Counted from the first letter of the stretch, positions 1 to 6,634 are shown. The stretch is 8,610 bases of DNA from CAYOCE01 sp964402405 (GCA_964402405.1 CAYOCE010000050.1:1-8610), one strand, 5' to 3'. A program made the numbers and translations. The notes: generated from the letters alone by a model not told the origin.

Positions 1-212
1 CTCCAGATGAGGCAAGAATGTATATGTCTGTTGACATGAAAACCCAAGCAGATCGTGATGGTAAAGAGGAATCTTTTGATGAGGGAAAGGTGGAAGGAAA
101 GAAGGAGAGAGAAAAAGAAATCGCTCGGCAGTTGCTTTTGCAAGGACTTTCTGTTGATGTAATTTCTAAAGCAACTGGATTAACTGAAGTGGAAATCAAG
201 GAACTACAGTAA
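1..212 (+). CDS. Rpn-family recombination-promoting nuclease / putative transposase, C-terminal end only
   Basis: The reading frame is open from position 3 and stops with TAA at 210-212, so only the C-terminal part (about 69 residues) is in the window; the true start lies upstream. The visible part has the tail layout of Rpn (YhgA-like, PD-(D/E)XK) proteins: a strongly charged Glu/Lys/Gly helix (EGKVEGKKEREKEIARQLL) followed by a small helix-turn-helix-like end, GLSVDVISKATGLTEVEIKE. In that family the nuclease residues lie in the N-terminal domain, which is not visible here, so activity cannot be judged. The ATG at 18 lies inside the conserved tail and is probably not the true start. Rpn proteins are linked to RecA-independent recombination and are often present in many copies in genomes of intracellular bacteria. 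The family call is confident; completeness and function are unknown. Confidence 0.8.
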   Translation, partial: PDEARMYMSVDMKTQADRDGKEESFDEGKVEGKKEREKEIARQLLLQGLSVDVISKATGLTEVEIKELQ

Positions 213-290
213 AATTTTGATGACAGCAGTTATTAGACTTCTTGCATAGCTGCTCTTTTAAAATCTATATACTCCTTAACAAAACTCTTT

Positions 291-333
291 TGCGGTGAAT
301 AAGGTGGCTATTCACCGCATAGTGTGCGGTGAA
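291..333. repeat. Three copies of a 9-mer forming two mutually exclusive hairpins
   Basis: TGCGGTGAA occurs at 291-299 and 325-333 and inverted at 311-319. The middle copy can pair with the left copy (291-300 with 310-319, 10 bp, 9-nt loop) or with the right copy (311-319 with 325-333, 9 bp, 5-nt loop), but not with both. It lies about 80 nt downstream of the Rpn gene stop, without a clear U-tract, so it does not look like a standard intrinsic terminator. It could be a dispersed palindromic repeat or an RNA switch-like structure. Confidence 0.7.
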
Positions 334-679
334 CCACCCCGCCCGAAAACGGGGTCCAAGAGAGTGAATAACAGTCAAGGTCTCTCCACGTTAGCATTTC
401 TGGACCCCCGCCTCCGGGTGATCTAGTGACGCGAATGAGACACCCTCCCTTGAGAGAAAGAAGATAAAAGAGAAAGTGGCCTTTAGGCCATCCTGATGTT
501 AATCGAGGTCCATGGAACGCTAACGCGAGCAAGGCTTTGATTGTGACGCTCGCACCTGGATCCCGACTTCCCGGCTACGCCTTCGGCTCTGCCGTGGCGA
601 GTCGTCGGGATGAGCCGAGAGGGGTGAAATATCTCGTGTTTGAGATCTCACGATTTTTATCCCTATATGAACCACCCCG
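330..679. repeat. Hairpin-rich noncoding block bounded by a 12-bp direct repeat
   Basis: TGAACCACCCCG occurs at 330-341 and again at 668-679 in the same orientation. Between the copies are several short perfect stems: 336-341/350-355 (ACCCCG/CGGGGT), 360-364/382-386, 477-481/486-490 (TGGCC/GGCCA), 525-530/548-553 (GCGAGC/GCTCGC), 560-567/604-611, and the 10-bp self-palindrome TGAGATCTCA at 641-650. No convincing gene is present in 213-741. The block could be a miniature non-autonomous mobile element, a mosaic of dispersed palindromic repeats or a structured RNA. The direct repeat alone does not prove insertion. Confidence 0.5.
560..611. repeat. Palindromic repeat (ATCCCGAC ... GTCGGGAT)
   Basis: Inverted arms 560-567 and 604-611 (8 bp, perfect) enclose a GC-rich 36-nt loop that can fold further. 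The pattern of GGATCCCGAC, GC-rich centre, GTCGGGATGA is the style of dispersed palindromic repeats seen between genes in Rickettsiales and related alphaproteobacteria. It resembles in design, though not base for base, the hairpin at 4385-4434 downstream of gyrB. Confidence 0.55.
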
Positions 680-741
680 TTGAAAAATGACATACTTTAA
701 TTTTTCTGTTACATAATTATATTTTTTGCTCTACTATAACC

Positions 742-1899
742 ATGAAAGAAAACAGTATAGTATTGGCAATTCCCATGATCCCCTCTCCTGTATGGATTAA
801 AAGTCTCACGCTCACGAATTTTCGTAATTATGATCACCTCAGGTTGGATATAACACCCGCTCCTGTTATTTTAATTGGTCCCAATGGGGCAGGAAAAACG
901 AATATCCTGGAGGCCATTTCTTTTTTAAGTCCGGGCAAGGGCTTAAGACGCGCCCCCTTGAAAGATATTATAAATCTAAACGCTCCCCACAAAGGATGGT
1001 ATATAAACGCAACACTCATGATTGGGGAGGATGACGCATCCTTGGCAACAGGGGTGAATCCGGATCATGAGGATAAGCGCATTGTTAAAATCAACGGTAC
1101 TTTCACGCCTCAAAATGAACTGGGCGTGTGGGCTAGCGTGATTTGGCAAACGCCTCAAATGGATTCCCTTTTTCTGGATAGCCCTAGCACCAGGCGTAAG
1201 TTTTTAGATCGATTGATTGCAGCCGTAAATCCTAGTTATTCCACTCATCTTTATCGCTACGAGCATTCTCTGCGGGAAAGATCTCGGTTACTAAAAGATC
1301 ATGTTATGGATAAAACATGGCTGGGGGTTCTGGAGGAAAAAATGGCCCAGGAAAGTGTCGCCATCACAACAATCCGTCAAGATTTTCTGCATCAATTAAA
1401 TGAATATGCTTCAAAGCACAATACTTCCTTTCCTGAGCCTTACGTGATGTTGGAAGGTACTATTGAATCATTGTTAGAAGAAATATCTGCCTTAGAAGTC
1501 GAGGATAGAATACAACAAACCCTTATGGAAAATAGATCTCAAGATACTTTAAAAGGGGGGGCCAGTGTCGGAGCGCATCACAGTGATTTAGTTGTTCTGA
1601 TGCGAGAGAACGGCCGACCTGCAGCCCTTTGTTCCACAGGGCAACAAAAGGCATTATTGCTTTCTATTTTAATGGCAAATTGTAGACTACAAACTGCTGT
1701 ACGCGGGGCTCCACCTGTAGTAGTATTGGACGAAGTTGTCGCCCACCTGGATCAACAACGTCGCCATGAATTAATGGAGGAGCTTTTTGCTCTGAAGGCG
1801 CACGTTTGGCTAACAGGTACCGAAGACCGAGCATTCTGGGACCTTGAAAATCGCGCCCAGTTTTTATATATTCAAAACAATACTGTAATATCAAGTTAG
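742..1899 (+). CDS. recF: DNA replication/repair protein RecF
   Basis: RecF is an SMC-like ABC-type ATPase that acts with RecO and RecR to load RecA at single-stranded gaps. The 385-residue protein carries the diagnostic elements in order: the N-terminal strand LTLTNFRNY (22-30), Walker A GPNGAGKT (46-53), the RecF-type stretch SPGKGLRRA (63-71), SPSTRRKFLDRL (147-158), the ABC signature STGQQK (298-303), Walker B VVVLDE (326-331) and D-loop AHLD (334-337). All catalytic residues appear present. The start is uncertain: the ATG at 742 has no clear Shine-Dalgarno sequence, and Met12 (775) is an alternative that would place the conserved domain nearer the N-terminus. Length is near the family norm. 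It is followed after 19 nt by gyrB, so the two are probably cotranscribed. dnaN, the frequent upstream partner, is absent here; a structured noncoding block and an Rpn gene precede it. Confidence 0.95.
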   Translation: MKENSIVLAIPMIPSPVWIKSLTLTNFRNYDHLRLDITPAPVILIGPNGAGKTNILEAISFLSPGKGLRRAPLKDIINLNAPHKGWYINATLMIGEDDASLATGVNPDHEDKRIVKINGTFTPQNELGVWASVIWQTPQMDSLFLDSPSTRRKFLDRLIAAVNPSYSTHLYRYEHSLRERSRLLKDHVMDKTWLGVLEEKMAQESVAITTIRQDFLHQLNEYASKHNTSFPEPYVMLEGTIESLLEEISALEVEDRIQQTLMENRSQDTLKGGASVGAHHSDLVVLMRENGRPAALCSTGQQKALLLSILMANCRLQTAVRGAPPVVVLDEVVAHLDQQRRHELMEELFALKAHVWLTGTEDRAFWDLENRAQFLYIQNNTVISS

Positions 1900-1918
1900 T
1901 AAAAGGAATAAAACTTAA

Positions 1919-4363
1919 ATGAATGAACGTCCAAAGGCTGAAGATCTTGATCATGGTTCCAGTGAATATGGGGCAGATTCCATCAAGGTCCTGAGGGGCC
2001 TTGATGCGGTCCGAAAGCGCCCTGGTATGTACATCGGGGACACGGATGATGGATCAGGGTTGCACCACATGGTATACGAAGTCGTGGACAATGCCATTGA
2101 TGAATCTTTGGCAGGCTATTGTGATGCGGTTGAAGTGACCTTAAATGCAGATGAATCCGTAACGGTGCGGGACAATGGTCGTGGTATCCCTGTTGATATC
2201 CATAGCGAAGAAGGTATTTCAGCGGCCGAGGTCATCATGACCCAGCTCCATGCCGGTGGCAAGTTTGATCAGAATTCCTATAAGGTTTCCGGGGGACTTC
2301 ATGGGGTGGGGGTTTCTGTTGTGAATGCCCTTTCTCAGAAACTGATCCTGCGCATTTGGCGCAATGGTCAAGAACACATGATTTCCTTTACCCATGGTGT
2401 ATCCGATGGGCCATTAAAGGTTGTGGGACCTGCGGGCGATAATAGGGGAACTGAGGTTACTTTCTATCCATCCAAGGAAACTTTCACTAAAACTGAATTT
2501 GATTTTGGAACCTTAGAGCATCGCCTCAGAGAATTGGCCTTTTTGAACTCAGGCGTGAATCTGGTGCTCACTGACAACAGGACACTTGATTCCAAAAGTG
2601 TGACCCTCTGCTATGAAGGTGGCGTTGGGGCATTCGTCGAGTATTTAGACCGCAGCAAGGTGGCTCTTCATAGGCCTCCGATTTTTGTTACGGGTGAAAA
2701 GGACGGCATTACCGTTGAGGTTGCCCTTGAATGGACAGATGCTTATCACGAAACCATGCTATGTTTCACCAACAATATTCCTCAACGCGATGGAGGAACT
2801 CACTTGGCGGGTTTCCGCGGAGCATTGACTCGTACCGTCAACCAATATGCCATGGAAAGTGGCCTGCTAAAGAAAGAAAAAGTAACCCTGAGCGGGGATG
2901 ATTCCCGGGAAGGCTTAACAGCTGTCTTATCCGTTAAAGTTCCAGATCCTAAATTTTCCTCGCAAACCAAGGACAAACTAGTGTCCTCCGAAGTCCGTCC
3001 TGTGGTGGAAAGTATTGTAGGCGACAAACTGAGTCAATGGCTTGAGGAGCATCCAGCCGATGCTAAACGTATTGCCCAGAAAGTAGTCGAGGCAGCAGCA
3101 GCTAGGGAAGCCGCGCGCCGTGCTCGGGAACTCACGCGCCGTAAAAGCGTTTTGGATATTGCCTCTTTGCCCGGAAAATTGGCAGATTGCCAAGAAAAAG
3201 ATCCAGCCCTCAGTGAAATGTTCATTGTCGAGGGAGACAGTGCCGGCGGTACGGCAAAGCAAGGTCGTCACCGTAAATTCCAAGCGATCCTACCACTCCG
3301 CGGAAAAATCCTAAATGTGGAGCGCGCGCGTTTTGATCGCATGCTGGGGTCCGAGCAGGTGGGAACGCTGATCTGTGCCCTGGGCACAGGCATTGGGCGC
3401 GACGAATTCAACATTGAAAAGCTGCGCTACCATAAAATCATCATCATGACCGACGCCGACGTGGACGGAAGTCACATCCGCAGCTTGATTCTGACATTTT
3501 TCTATCGTCAAATGCCCGAACTATTGGAGCGTGGATATTTGTACATCGCTCAGCCACCTCTTTATAAGGTCAAACGCGGTCAATCGGAAATGTATCTGAA
3601 AAATGACGATGCTTTGGATCAATACCTCATTGATCAAGGAACCCAAGGGGCCGTGCTCGAAATGGAAGATGGCACCCAAATATCAGGTGAACACTTGAAA
3701 GAAACGCTGAAAACAGCTGAAGACATCAAGAAACTTTTGAAAAACATGGAACGCCAGTTCACGAAACTGGATATCCTTGAGCAGGCAGCAATCCTGGGCA
3801 TTCTCGATCGCACGAAATTGCAGGATGGACGTTTTGAATCTTCCATGGGGGCCCTGCTGGCAAATCGTCTGAATACTATTTTTGATATTCTTCCCAAGAA
3901 TTCTTGGCGTGGGGAAGTTAATGAAAATGGGAACATTGTGATCAAGCGGAGCTTCGAAGGTGTTCCCGAGGAAGTTGTGATTCCCGTAACCCTTCCCCAA
4001 ATGATCGAATCTCATAAGCTAACAGCCCTTCGGCCCCAAATTGTGGATCTATATGACAAGCCTTTGACTCTAACTTTAGGAGATAAGTCCCAAACTATCC
4101 TTTCGCCCACGGCGTTGCTAGATGCAGTGATTGCCATTGGCAAGAAGGGACTTTCCATCCAACGATATAAAGGTCTTGGGGAAATGAATGCAGATCAATT
4201 GTGGGAGACCACTTTGGATCCAAACTCTAGAACCCTATTGCAGGTAAAACTCTCCCACGCCGATGAGGCCGAGGAAATCTTTTCAACCTTAATGGGGGAT
4301 GTGGTGGAACCTCGCCGTCAGTTCATTCAGGACAATGCCCTGAATGCGCAATTGGATGCGTAG
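1919..4363 (+). CDS. gyrB: DNA gyrase subunit B
   Basis: This is the ATPase and TOPRIM subunit of gyrase, which with GyrA introduces negative supercoils. At 814 residues it is the long Gram-negative type, with an extra region after the TOPRIM domain (roughly 555-735) that short Gram-positive GyrB lacks. GHKL ATPase motifs: EVVDNAIDE (54-62, catalytic Glu54 and Mg-binding Asn58), DNGRGIP (85-91) and GGLHGVG (125-131). The transducer domain has the QTK loop at 349-351 with Lys351. TOPRIM motifs: VEGDSAGG (437-444, Glu438) and DADVDGSHI (512-520). The C-terminal GyrA-contact motif is QRYKGLGEMN (748-757). Position 461 is Arg where E. coli has Lys447, a quinolone-associated site; this conservative state alone does not imply resistance. 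A plausible ribosome site AAGGA (1903-1907) lies 11 nt before the ATG. It sits 19 nt behind recF, likely in one operon. A hairpin follows the stop within about 20 nt. Confidence 0.98.
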   Translation: MNERPKAEDLDHGSSEYGADSIKVLRGLDAVRKRPGMYIGDTDDGSGLHHMVYEVVDNAIDESLAGYCDAVEVTLNADESVTVRDNGRGIPVDIHSEEGISAAEVIMTQLHAGGKFDQNSYKVSGGLHGVGVSVVNALSQKLILRIWRNGQEHMISFTHGVSDGPLKVVGPAGDNRGTEVTFYPSKETFTKTEFDFGTLEHRLRELAFLNSGVNLVLTDNRTLDSKSVTLCYEGGVGAFVEYLDRSKVALHRPPIFVTGEKDGITVEVALEWTDAYHETMLCFTNNIPQRDGGTHLAGFRGALTRTVNQYAMESGLLKKEKVTLSGDDSREGLTAVLSVKVPDPKFSSQTKDKLVSSEVRPVVESIVGDKLSQWLEEHPADAKRIAQKVVEAAAAREAARRARELTRRKSVLDIASLPGKLADCQEKDPALSEMFIVEGDSAGGTAKQGRHRKFQAILPLRGKILNVERARFDRMLGSEQVGTLICALGTGIGRDEFNIEKLRYHKIIIMTDADVDGSHIRSLILTFFYRQMPELLERGYLYIAQPPLYKVKRGQSEMYLKNDDALDQYLIDQGTQGAVLEMEDGTQISGEHLKETLKTAEDIKKLLKNMERQFTKLDILEQAAILGILDRTKLQDGRFESSMGALLANRLNTIFDILPKNSWRGEVNENGNIVIKRSFEGVPEEVVIPVTLPQMIESHKLTALRPQIVDLYDKPLTLTLGDKSQTILSPTALLDAVIAIGKKGLSIQRYKGLGEMNADQLWETTLDPNSRTLLQVKLSHADEAEEIFSTLMGDVVEPRRQFIQDNALNAQLDA

Positions 4364-4384
4364 ATACGAAATATATTTCTTTTT

Positions 4385-4434
4385 ACCGTCATCCCAGACC
4401 GCAAGCGGTAGCGAGCGAGATCTGGGATGATGGT
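4385..4434. repeat. 14-bp palindrome downstream of gyrB (possible terminator or dispersed repeat)
   Basis: The arm 4385-4398 pairs with 4421-4434 over 14 positions with a single G-U (core CATCCCAGA/TCTGGGATG). A small nested stem CCGC/GCGG (4399-4402/4405-4408) sits in the loop. It begins 21 nt after the gyrB stop and could end recF-gyrB transcription or stabilise the 3' end, but only TGGTTAAAG follows, not a U-tract. Its composition fits a dispersed palindromic repeat of the type also seen at 560-611. Confidence 0.6.
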
Positions 4435-4468
4435 TAAAGTGATTCATATGAGACTATTCTAAAGATCA

Positions 4469-4687
4469 TCAATTATTCTTCGGAGGAAGAAGCGTAAAAC
4501 CACTACCGGGATGCAACTTCAAAATAATGTTCTTATAGACACAATGTGTCCCCTCAACTTCCGTAAAAGTTCCAGCTTTAGTGAAAGCTTTTTTAGCGGG
4601 AAGTTCCTCATCATTCCAGGTTGCAAACTTTGCTACTTTTATACTGTCAGCAAAAATTCCCCTTGCAAGTAAAATAAATATACTGTA
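4469..4687 (-). pseudogene. Headless 3' remnant of a cysteine-rich secreted-protein gene (fourth family member)
   Basis: Read on the minus strand, the last 44 codons before the TGA at 4469-4471 align without gaps to the end of the intact gene at 5425-5976: LPAKKA, then FTEV-GTHCVYKNIILKLHPG, then SGFTLLPPK. By my count 38 of 44 residues are identical. Clear homology starts abruptly at 4603. Upstream the frame stays open with unrelated residues until an in-frame TAA (4688-4690), and contains no ATG, GTG or upstream TTG to start it. The signal peptide and seven of the eight mature cysteines of the intact paralogue are missing. In the conserved core (24 residues) I count five silent and no amino-acid-changing codon differences, so the copies diverged under selection before this one was truncated. 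It is best read as a degraded paralogue; expression from an unusual start cannot be excluded. Confidence 0.8.
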
Positions 4688-4691
4688 TTAA
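4663..4691 (+). promoter_or_regulatory. Candidate sigma70 promoter for the small membrane coiled-coil genes
   Basis: TTGCAA at 4663-4668 and TATTAA at 4686-4691 are separated by 17 nt, about 33 nt before the ATG at 4724. TATACT at 4679-4684 is an alternative -10 without a good -35. The -35 lies outside the duplicated unit, so the second gene copy lacks it and probably depends on read-through from the first. Confidence 0.4.
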
Positions 4692-4723
4692 TAATACATA
4701 TGAAATGCATATAAGGAGCACGT

Positions 4724-5023
4724 ATGGATTGGACACCCTTTACACAAATTTTAGCAATTATTGCCGGCATAGCAGGCGTAAATTTCTGGATATGGAAGGC
4801 CTCTGTAAATGCTATCAATCAGATGCAGAAGGAAACCCATAACATCACCAATGGTATTCGTGAAGATGCTAAAGAATATGGTAGAAAACATGATGATCAA
4901 ATGCAGGAAAGTGCTAGGAGATTTGAGGTTCAGCAGCACAAATATGATGTGGAATTTCAAGAAACCAGGAAATTATGGGCGGAGTTATTACAGAAAATTA
5001 GTAATAACACTCATACAAATTAA
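4724..5023 (+). CDS. Small single-pass membrane protein with coiled coil, tandem copy 1
   Basis: I do not recognise this 99-residue protein. It has a very short N-terminus (MDWTPFT), one hydrophobic helix at about residues 8-25 (QILAIIAGIAGVNFWIW), then a polar, highly charged helix to the end that can be read as 11-residue units: NAINQMQKETH, NITNGIREDAK, EYGRKHDDQMQ, ESARRFEVQQH and KYDVEFQETRK. There is no signal-peptidase site, so the hydrophobic segment is probably a membrane anchor. The Lys right after it suggests the coiled coil faces the cytoplasm. It ends in KLWAELLQKISNNTHTN. The AAGGAG ribosome site five nt before the ATG is strong. The layout resembles small holin-like or membrane-tethered coiled-coil proteins only in topology; no homology is claimed. 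It sits between a decayed and an intact cysteine-rich protein gene transcribed the opposite way. Confidence 0.8.
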   Translation: MDWTPFTQILAIIAGIAGVNFWIWKASVNAINQMQKETHNITNGIREDAKEYGRKHDDQMQESARRFEVQQHKYDVEFQETRKLWAELLQKISNNTHTN

Positions 5024-5055
5024 TAATACATATGAAATGTATATAAGGAGTAAAT

Positions 5056-5322
5056 ATGGATTGGACACCTCTTACACAAGTTTTAGCAATTATTGCCGGC
5101 ATAGCAGGCGTAAATTTCTGGATATGGAAGGCCTCTGTAAATGCGACCAATCAAATGCAGAAAGAAAGTCAAAATGCTATCAATCAGATGCAGAAGGAAA
5201 CTCATAACATCACCAATGGTATTCGTGAGGATACTAAAGAAAGCGCTAGGAGATATGATGCAGAATTTCAAGAAACCAGAAAATTATGGGCAGAGTTGTT
5301 ACAGAAAATTAGTAATAAATAA
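5056..5322 (+). CDS. Small single-pass membrane protein with coiled coil, tandem copy 2
   Basis: An 88-residue paralogue of the gene just upstream. The first 30 residues, including the membrane helix, are identical except for F6L, I9V and one later change (NAI to NAT). The coiled coil is rearranged: an extra 11-residue unit (NATNQMQKESQ before NAINQMQKETH) is present, while an 11-residue block (YGRKHDDQMQE) and a 7-residue block (FEVQQHK) of copy 1 are absent. The C-terminal ETRKLWAELLQKISN is kept exactly; the final residues differ (NK versus NNTHTN). The gene has its own AAGGAG (5045-5050) five nt before the ATG, but I see no separate -35, so it is probably cotranscribed with copy 1, 32 nt upstream. 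Function is unknown. Conservation of both ends with in-frame whole-period changes in the middle argues for a real protein. Confidence 0.8.
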   Translation: MDWTPLTQVLAIIAGIAGVNFWIWKASVNATNQMQKESQNAINQMQKETHNITNGIREDTKESARRYDAEFQETRKLWAELLQKISNK

Positions 5323-5424
5323 AAAATAAACACCCAGAAAATTATTTTTTCTCTCCGGTGGTAATCGGAAAAACTTTCTTTATTTTATGGATTTGGTATT
5401 AGATAATAACTTCTTTAAAAATCA

Positions 5425-5976
5425 TCAGTCACCCTTCGGAGGAAGAAGCGTAAAGCCACTACCTGGGTGTAGTTTCAAAATAATGTTCTTATAGACACAA
5501 TGTGTTCCCGCAACTTCCGTAAAGGCCCCAGCGTTAGTAGGAGCTTTTTTAGCGGGAAGCTGACCCGCATTCAACGGACATTTCCCTTCAATTGTAACAG
5601 GTTCATTACAAATGTTACTAATGGAATAACAATCTTTAAAATCACATCCCACACACCAAGGAAGTGTCAATGACGTCCCAGTGGGACTACCGTTAGCATC
5701 ATACTGTTCGAGCGTCAAAGAACCAACTGCAGAGGGCCCCTTTAGATCCATTGTTTTCCCCTTAGCGTTTTTATAGGTTGAATTGCCCGCGCTATCTTTT
5801 ACTTTTGTCCATGTATCATGTACTGATTTCATAATCCCTTGCAATTGGTCTGATATCGGGCTAGGGCACCGAAGATATTTTGTTTCAGGGCAGGATGTCG
5901 TTGTACTTTGACCTTTTGCCTCTATAAAACACACTCCAAATGCAACCATAATCAACATTAAATTTCTTAACTTCAT
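5425..5976 (-). CDS. Exported cysteine-rich protein, family member 1
   Basis: An unrecognised 183-residue protein. The N-terminus is a Sec signal peptide (MKLRNLMLIMVAFGVCFIEA, then KGQS), so it is probably exported. The mature part has eight cysteines (29, 37, 108, 111, 116, 123, 133, 160), an even number compatible with four disulfides in the periplasm or outside the cell. The segment PWCVGCDFKDCYSI (106-119) matches WCAFS...DCNFSNCYTI and LCTFS...NCTFSNCYNI in the two neighbouring minus-strand genes, and CVYKN near the C-terminus matches their CNYTN and CVYQN. The start is supported by AGGAG (5984-5988) seven nt before the ATG. Its start is 29 nt downstream of the previous gene's stop, so the two are likely an operon. 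A near-identical C-terminal piece survives as a remnant at 4469-4603. Adhesin, enzyme-inhibitor or host-interaction roles are conceivable, but nothing in the sequence decides. Confidence 0.85.
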   Translation of the reverse strand: MKLRNLMLIMVAFGVCFIEAKGQSTTTSCPETKYLRCPSPISDQLQGIMKSVHDTWTKVKDSAGNSTYKNAKGKTMDLKGPSAVGSLTLEQYDANGSPTGTSLTLPWCVGCDFKDCYSISNICNEPVTIEGKCPLNAGQLPAKKAPTNAGAFTEVAGTHCVYKNIILKLHPGSGFTLLPPKGD

Positions 5977-6005
5977 TTTATTTCTCCTATAAAAACCGAA
6001 TATTA

Positions 6006-6626
6006 CTAATAACCCTCAATCACGCCGTTTTGATAAACGCAGTTATTTGAGTTCGAGGTGGATTTACCCAAAAAGTATCCTATATCAGAGGGGACGCTTG
6101 CACTTACAGATGGCGCATTATCCAAGCAACTTATTGTAACGGTGTTGTTGTTATAAACCATAACAGGCCCTTCGCCATCAGGCTCTCCTACCATAGGACA
6201 GCTCCCAACAGAAGCTGTAGGAAGAGCAGATGTCGATGCTCGAGCACTAATATTATAGCAATTGGAAAACGTACAATTTTGACTATTTGCTGCACTAAAG
6301 GTACACAAAGGAACTTGGGAACCATTTACCGACAGGGGCAAATTAGATGGATCGGAAATATTGTAAAACCCTGTACATGATGTGTTTGTAAAGGTTTGCT
6401 TATTTGCTTGGAAGGCTTTGGATACGTCTGTATTACTTATGAGTGAGCCGTTAATTGATGGTAATACAGAATTCACTTGGGCTCTGGTAGGGCATCTACA
6501 AGCCATGGCATTTGCATCACTAGAGGCCTGTGGCGACATAACAGCAATAGCCGGAGGGGCACTCCTTACATCTTCACCAAACAATACTGTAACAGCAACA
6601 GATAGAAAAAAAGGTAGACTTTTCAA
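6006..6626 (-). CDS. Exported cysteine-rich protein, family member 2 (probable TTG start)
   Basis: An unrecognised 206-residue protein with a signal peptide (KSLPFFLSVAVTVLFGEDV, likely cleaved near RSA-PP). The mature part has nine cysteines (43, 45, 84, 108, 118, 123, 143, 167, 196). It is the closest relative of the gene at 6786-7556: CRCPTRAQVN/CNCPTRDEVN, NCTFSNCYNI/DCNFSNCYTI, VMVYNNNT/IMVYEENS, and SCL..APS..A.V.SDIG.F.G are shared in the same order. No in-frame ATG precedes the signal peptide; the best start is TTG at 6624-6626, eight nt after a GGGGGG run that sits where the relative has GGGG just before its ATG. It is followed after 29 nt by member 1. Upstream is an AT-rich region with an ATCAAT/ATTGAT inverted repeat (6682-6687/6693-6698) and no clean promoter. 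Function is unknown. Confidence 0.82.
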   Translation of the reverse strand: MKSLPFFLSVAVTVLFGEDVRSAPPAIAVMSPQASSDANAMACRCPTRAQVNSVLPSINGSLISNTDVSKAFQANKQTFTNTSCTGFYNISDPSNLPLSVNGSQVPLCTFSAANSQNCTFSNCYNISARASTSALPTASVGSCPMVGEPDGEGPVMVYNNNTVTISCLDNAPSVSASVPSDIGYFLGKSTSNSNNCVYQNGVIEGY

Positions 6627-6634
6627 TAGCGTTT

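Larger units (their letters stand above)
4688..5322 (+). repeat. Direct tandem duplication, 332-bp offset, each copy with leader, ribosome site and gene
   Basis: The sequence from TTAATAATACATATGAAATG through the ribosome site to the end of the gene occurs twice, starting at 4688 and at 5020. Both leaders keep AAGGAG (4713-4718 and 5045-5050) five nt before the ATG, and differ at one base within the 31 nt that end at AAGGAG. The second leader begins inside the last codons of the first gene (stop at 5021-5023), so the duplication joint fused leader directly to coding end. The leader also contains a short AT-rich inverted repeat (ATATG/CATAT). Confidence 0.85.

Noticed and set aside
308..532. 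74-codon minus-strand open frame in the block between the Rpn gene and recF
   Set aside because: It starts with TTG without a ribosome site, runs through several perfect palindromes, and has a composition explained by GC-rich repeats. No domain, signal peptide or neighbour supports it.
3250..3320. Quinolone resistance from Arg461 of GyrB (Lys447 in E. coli)
   Set aside because: The change is conservative and, as I recall, common in alphaproteobacterial GyrB; the resistance change known in E. coli is to Glu, and Asp440 (E. coli Asp426) is unchanged.
4809..5329. Overlapping plus-strand frames (4809-5207 and 5141-5329) in a second frame of the coiled-coil genes
   Set aside because: They exist because the tandem genes duplicate the same out-of-frame sequence. 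They lack ribosome sites, and the in-frame genes have clear AAGGAG sites and a sensible membrane helix.
5336..5400. Terminator between the convergent genes at 5322 and 5425
   Set aside because: Only a 4-bp TCCG/CGGA stem with AT-rich flanks is seen; too weak to annotate.
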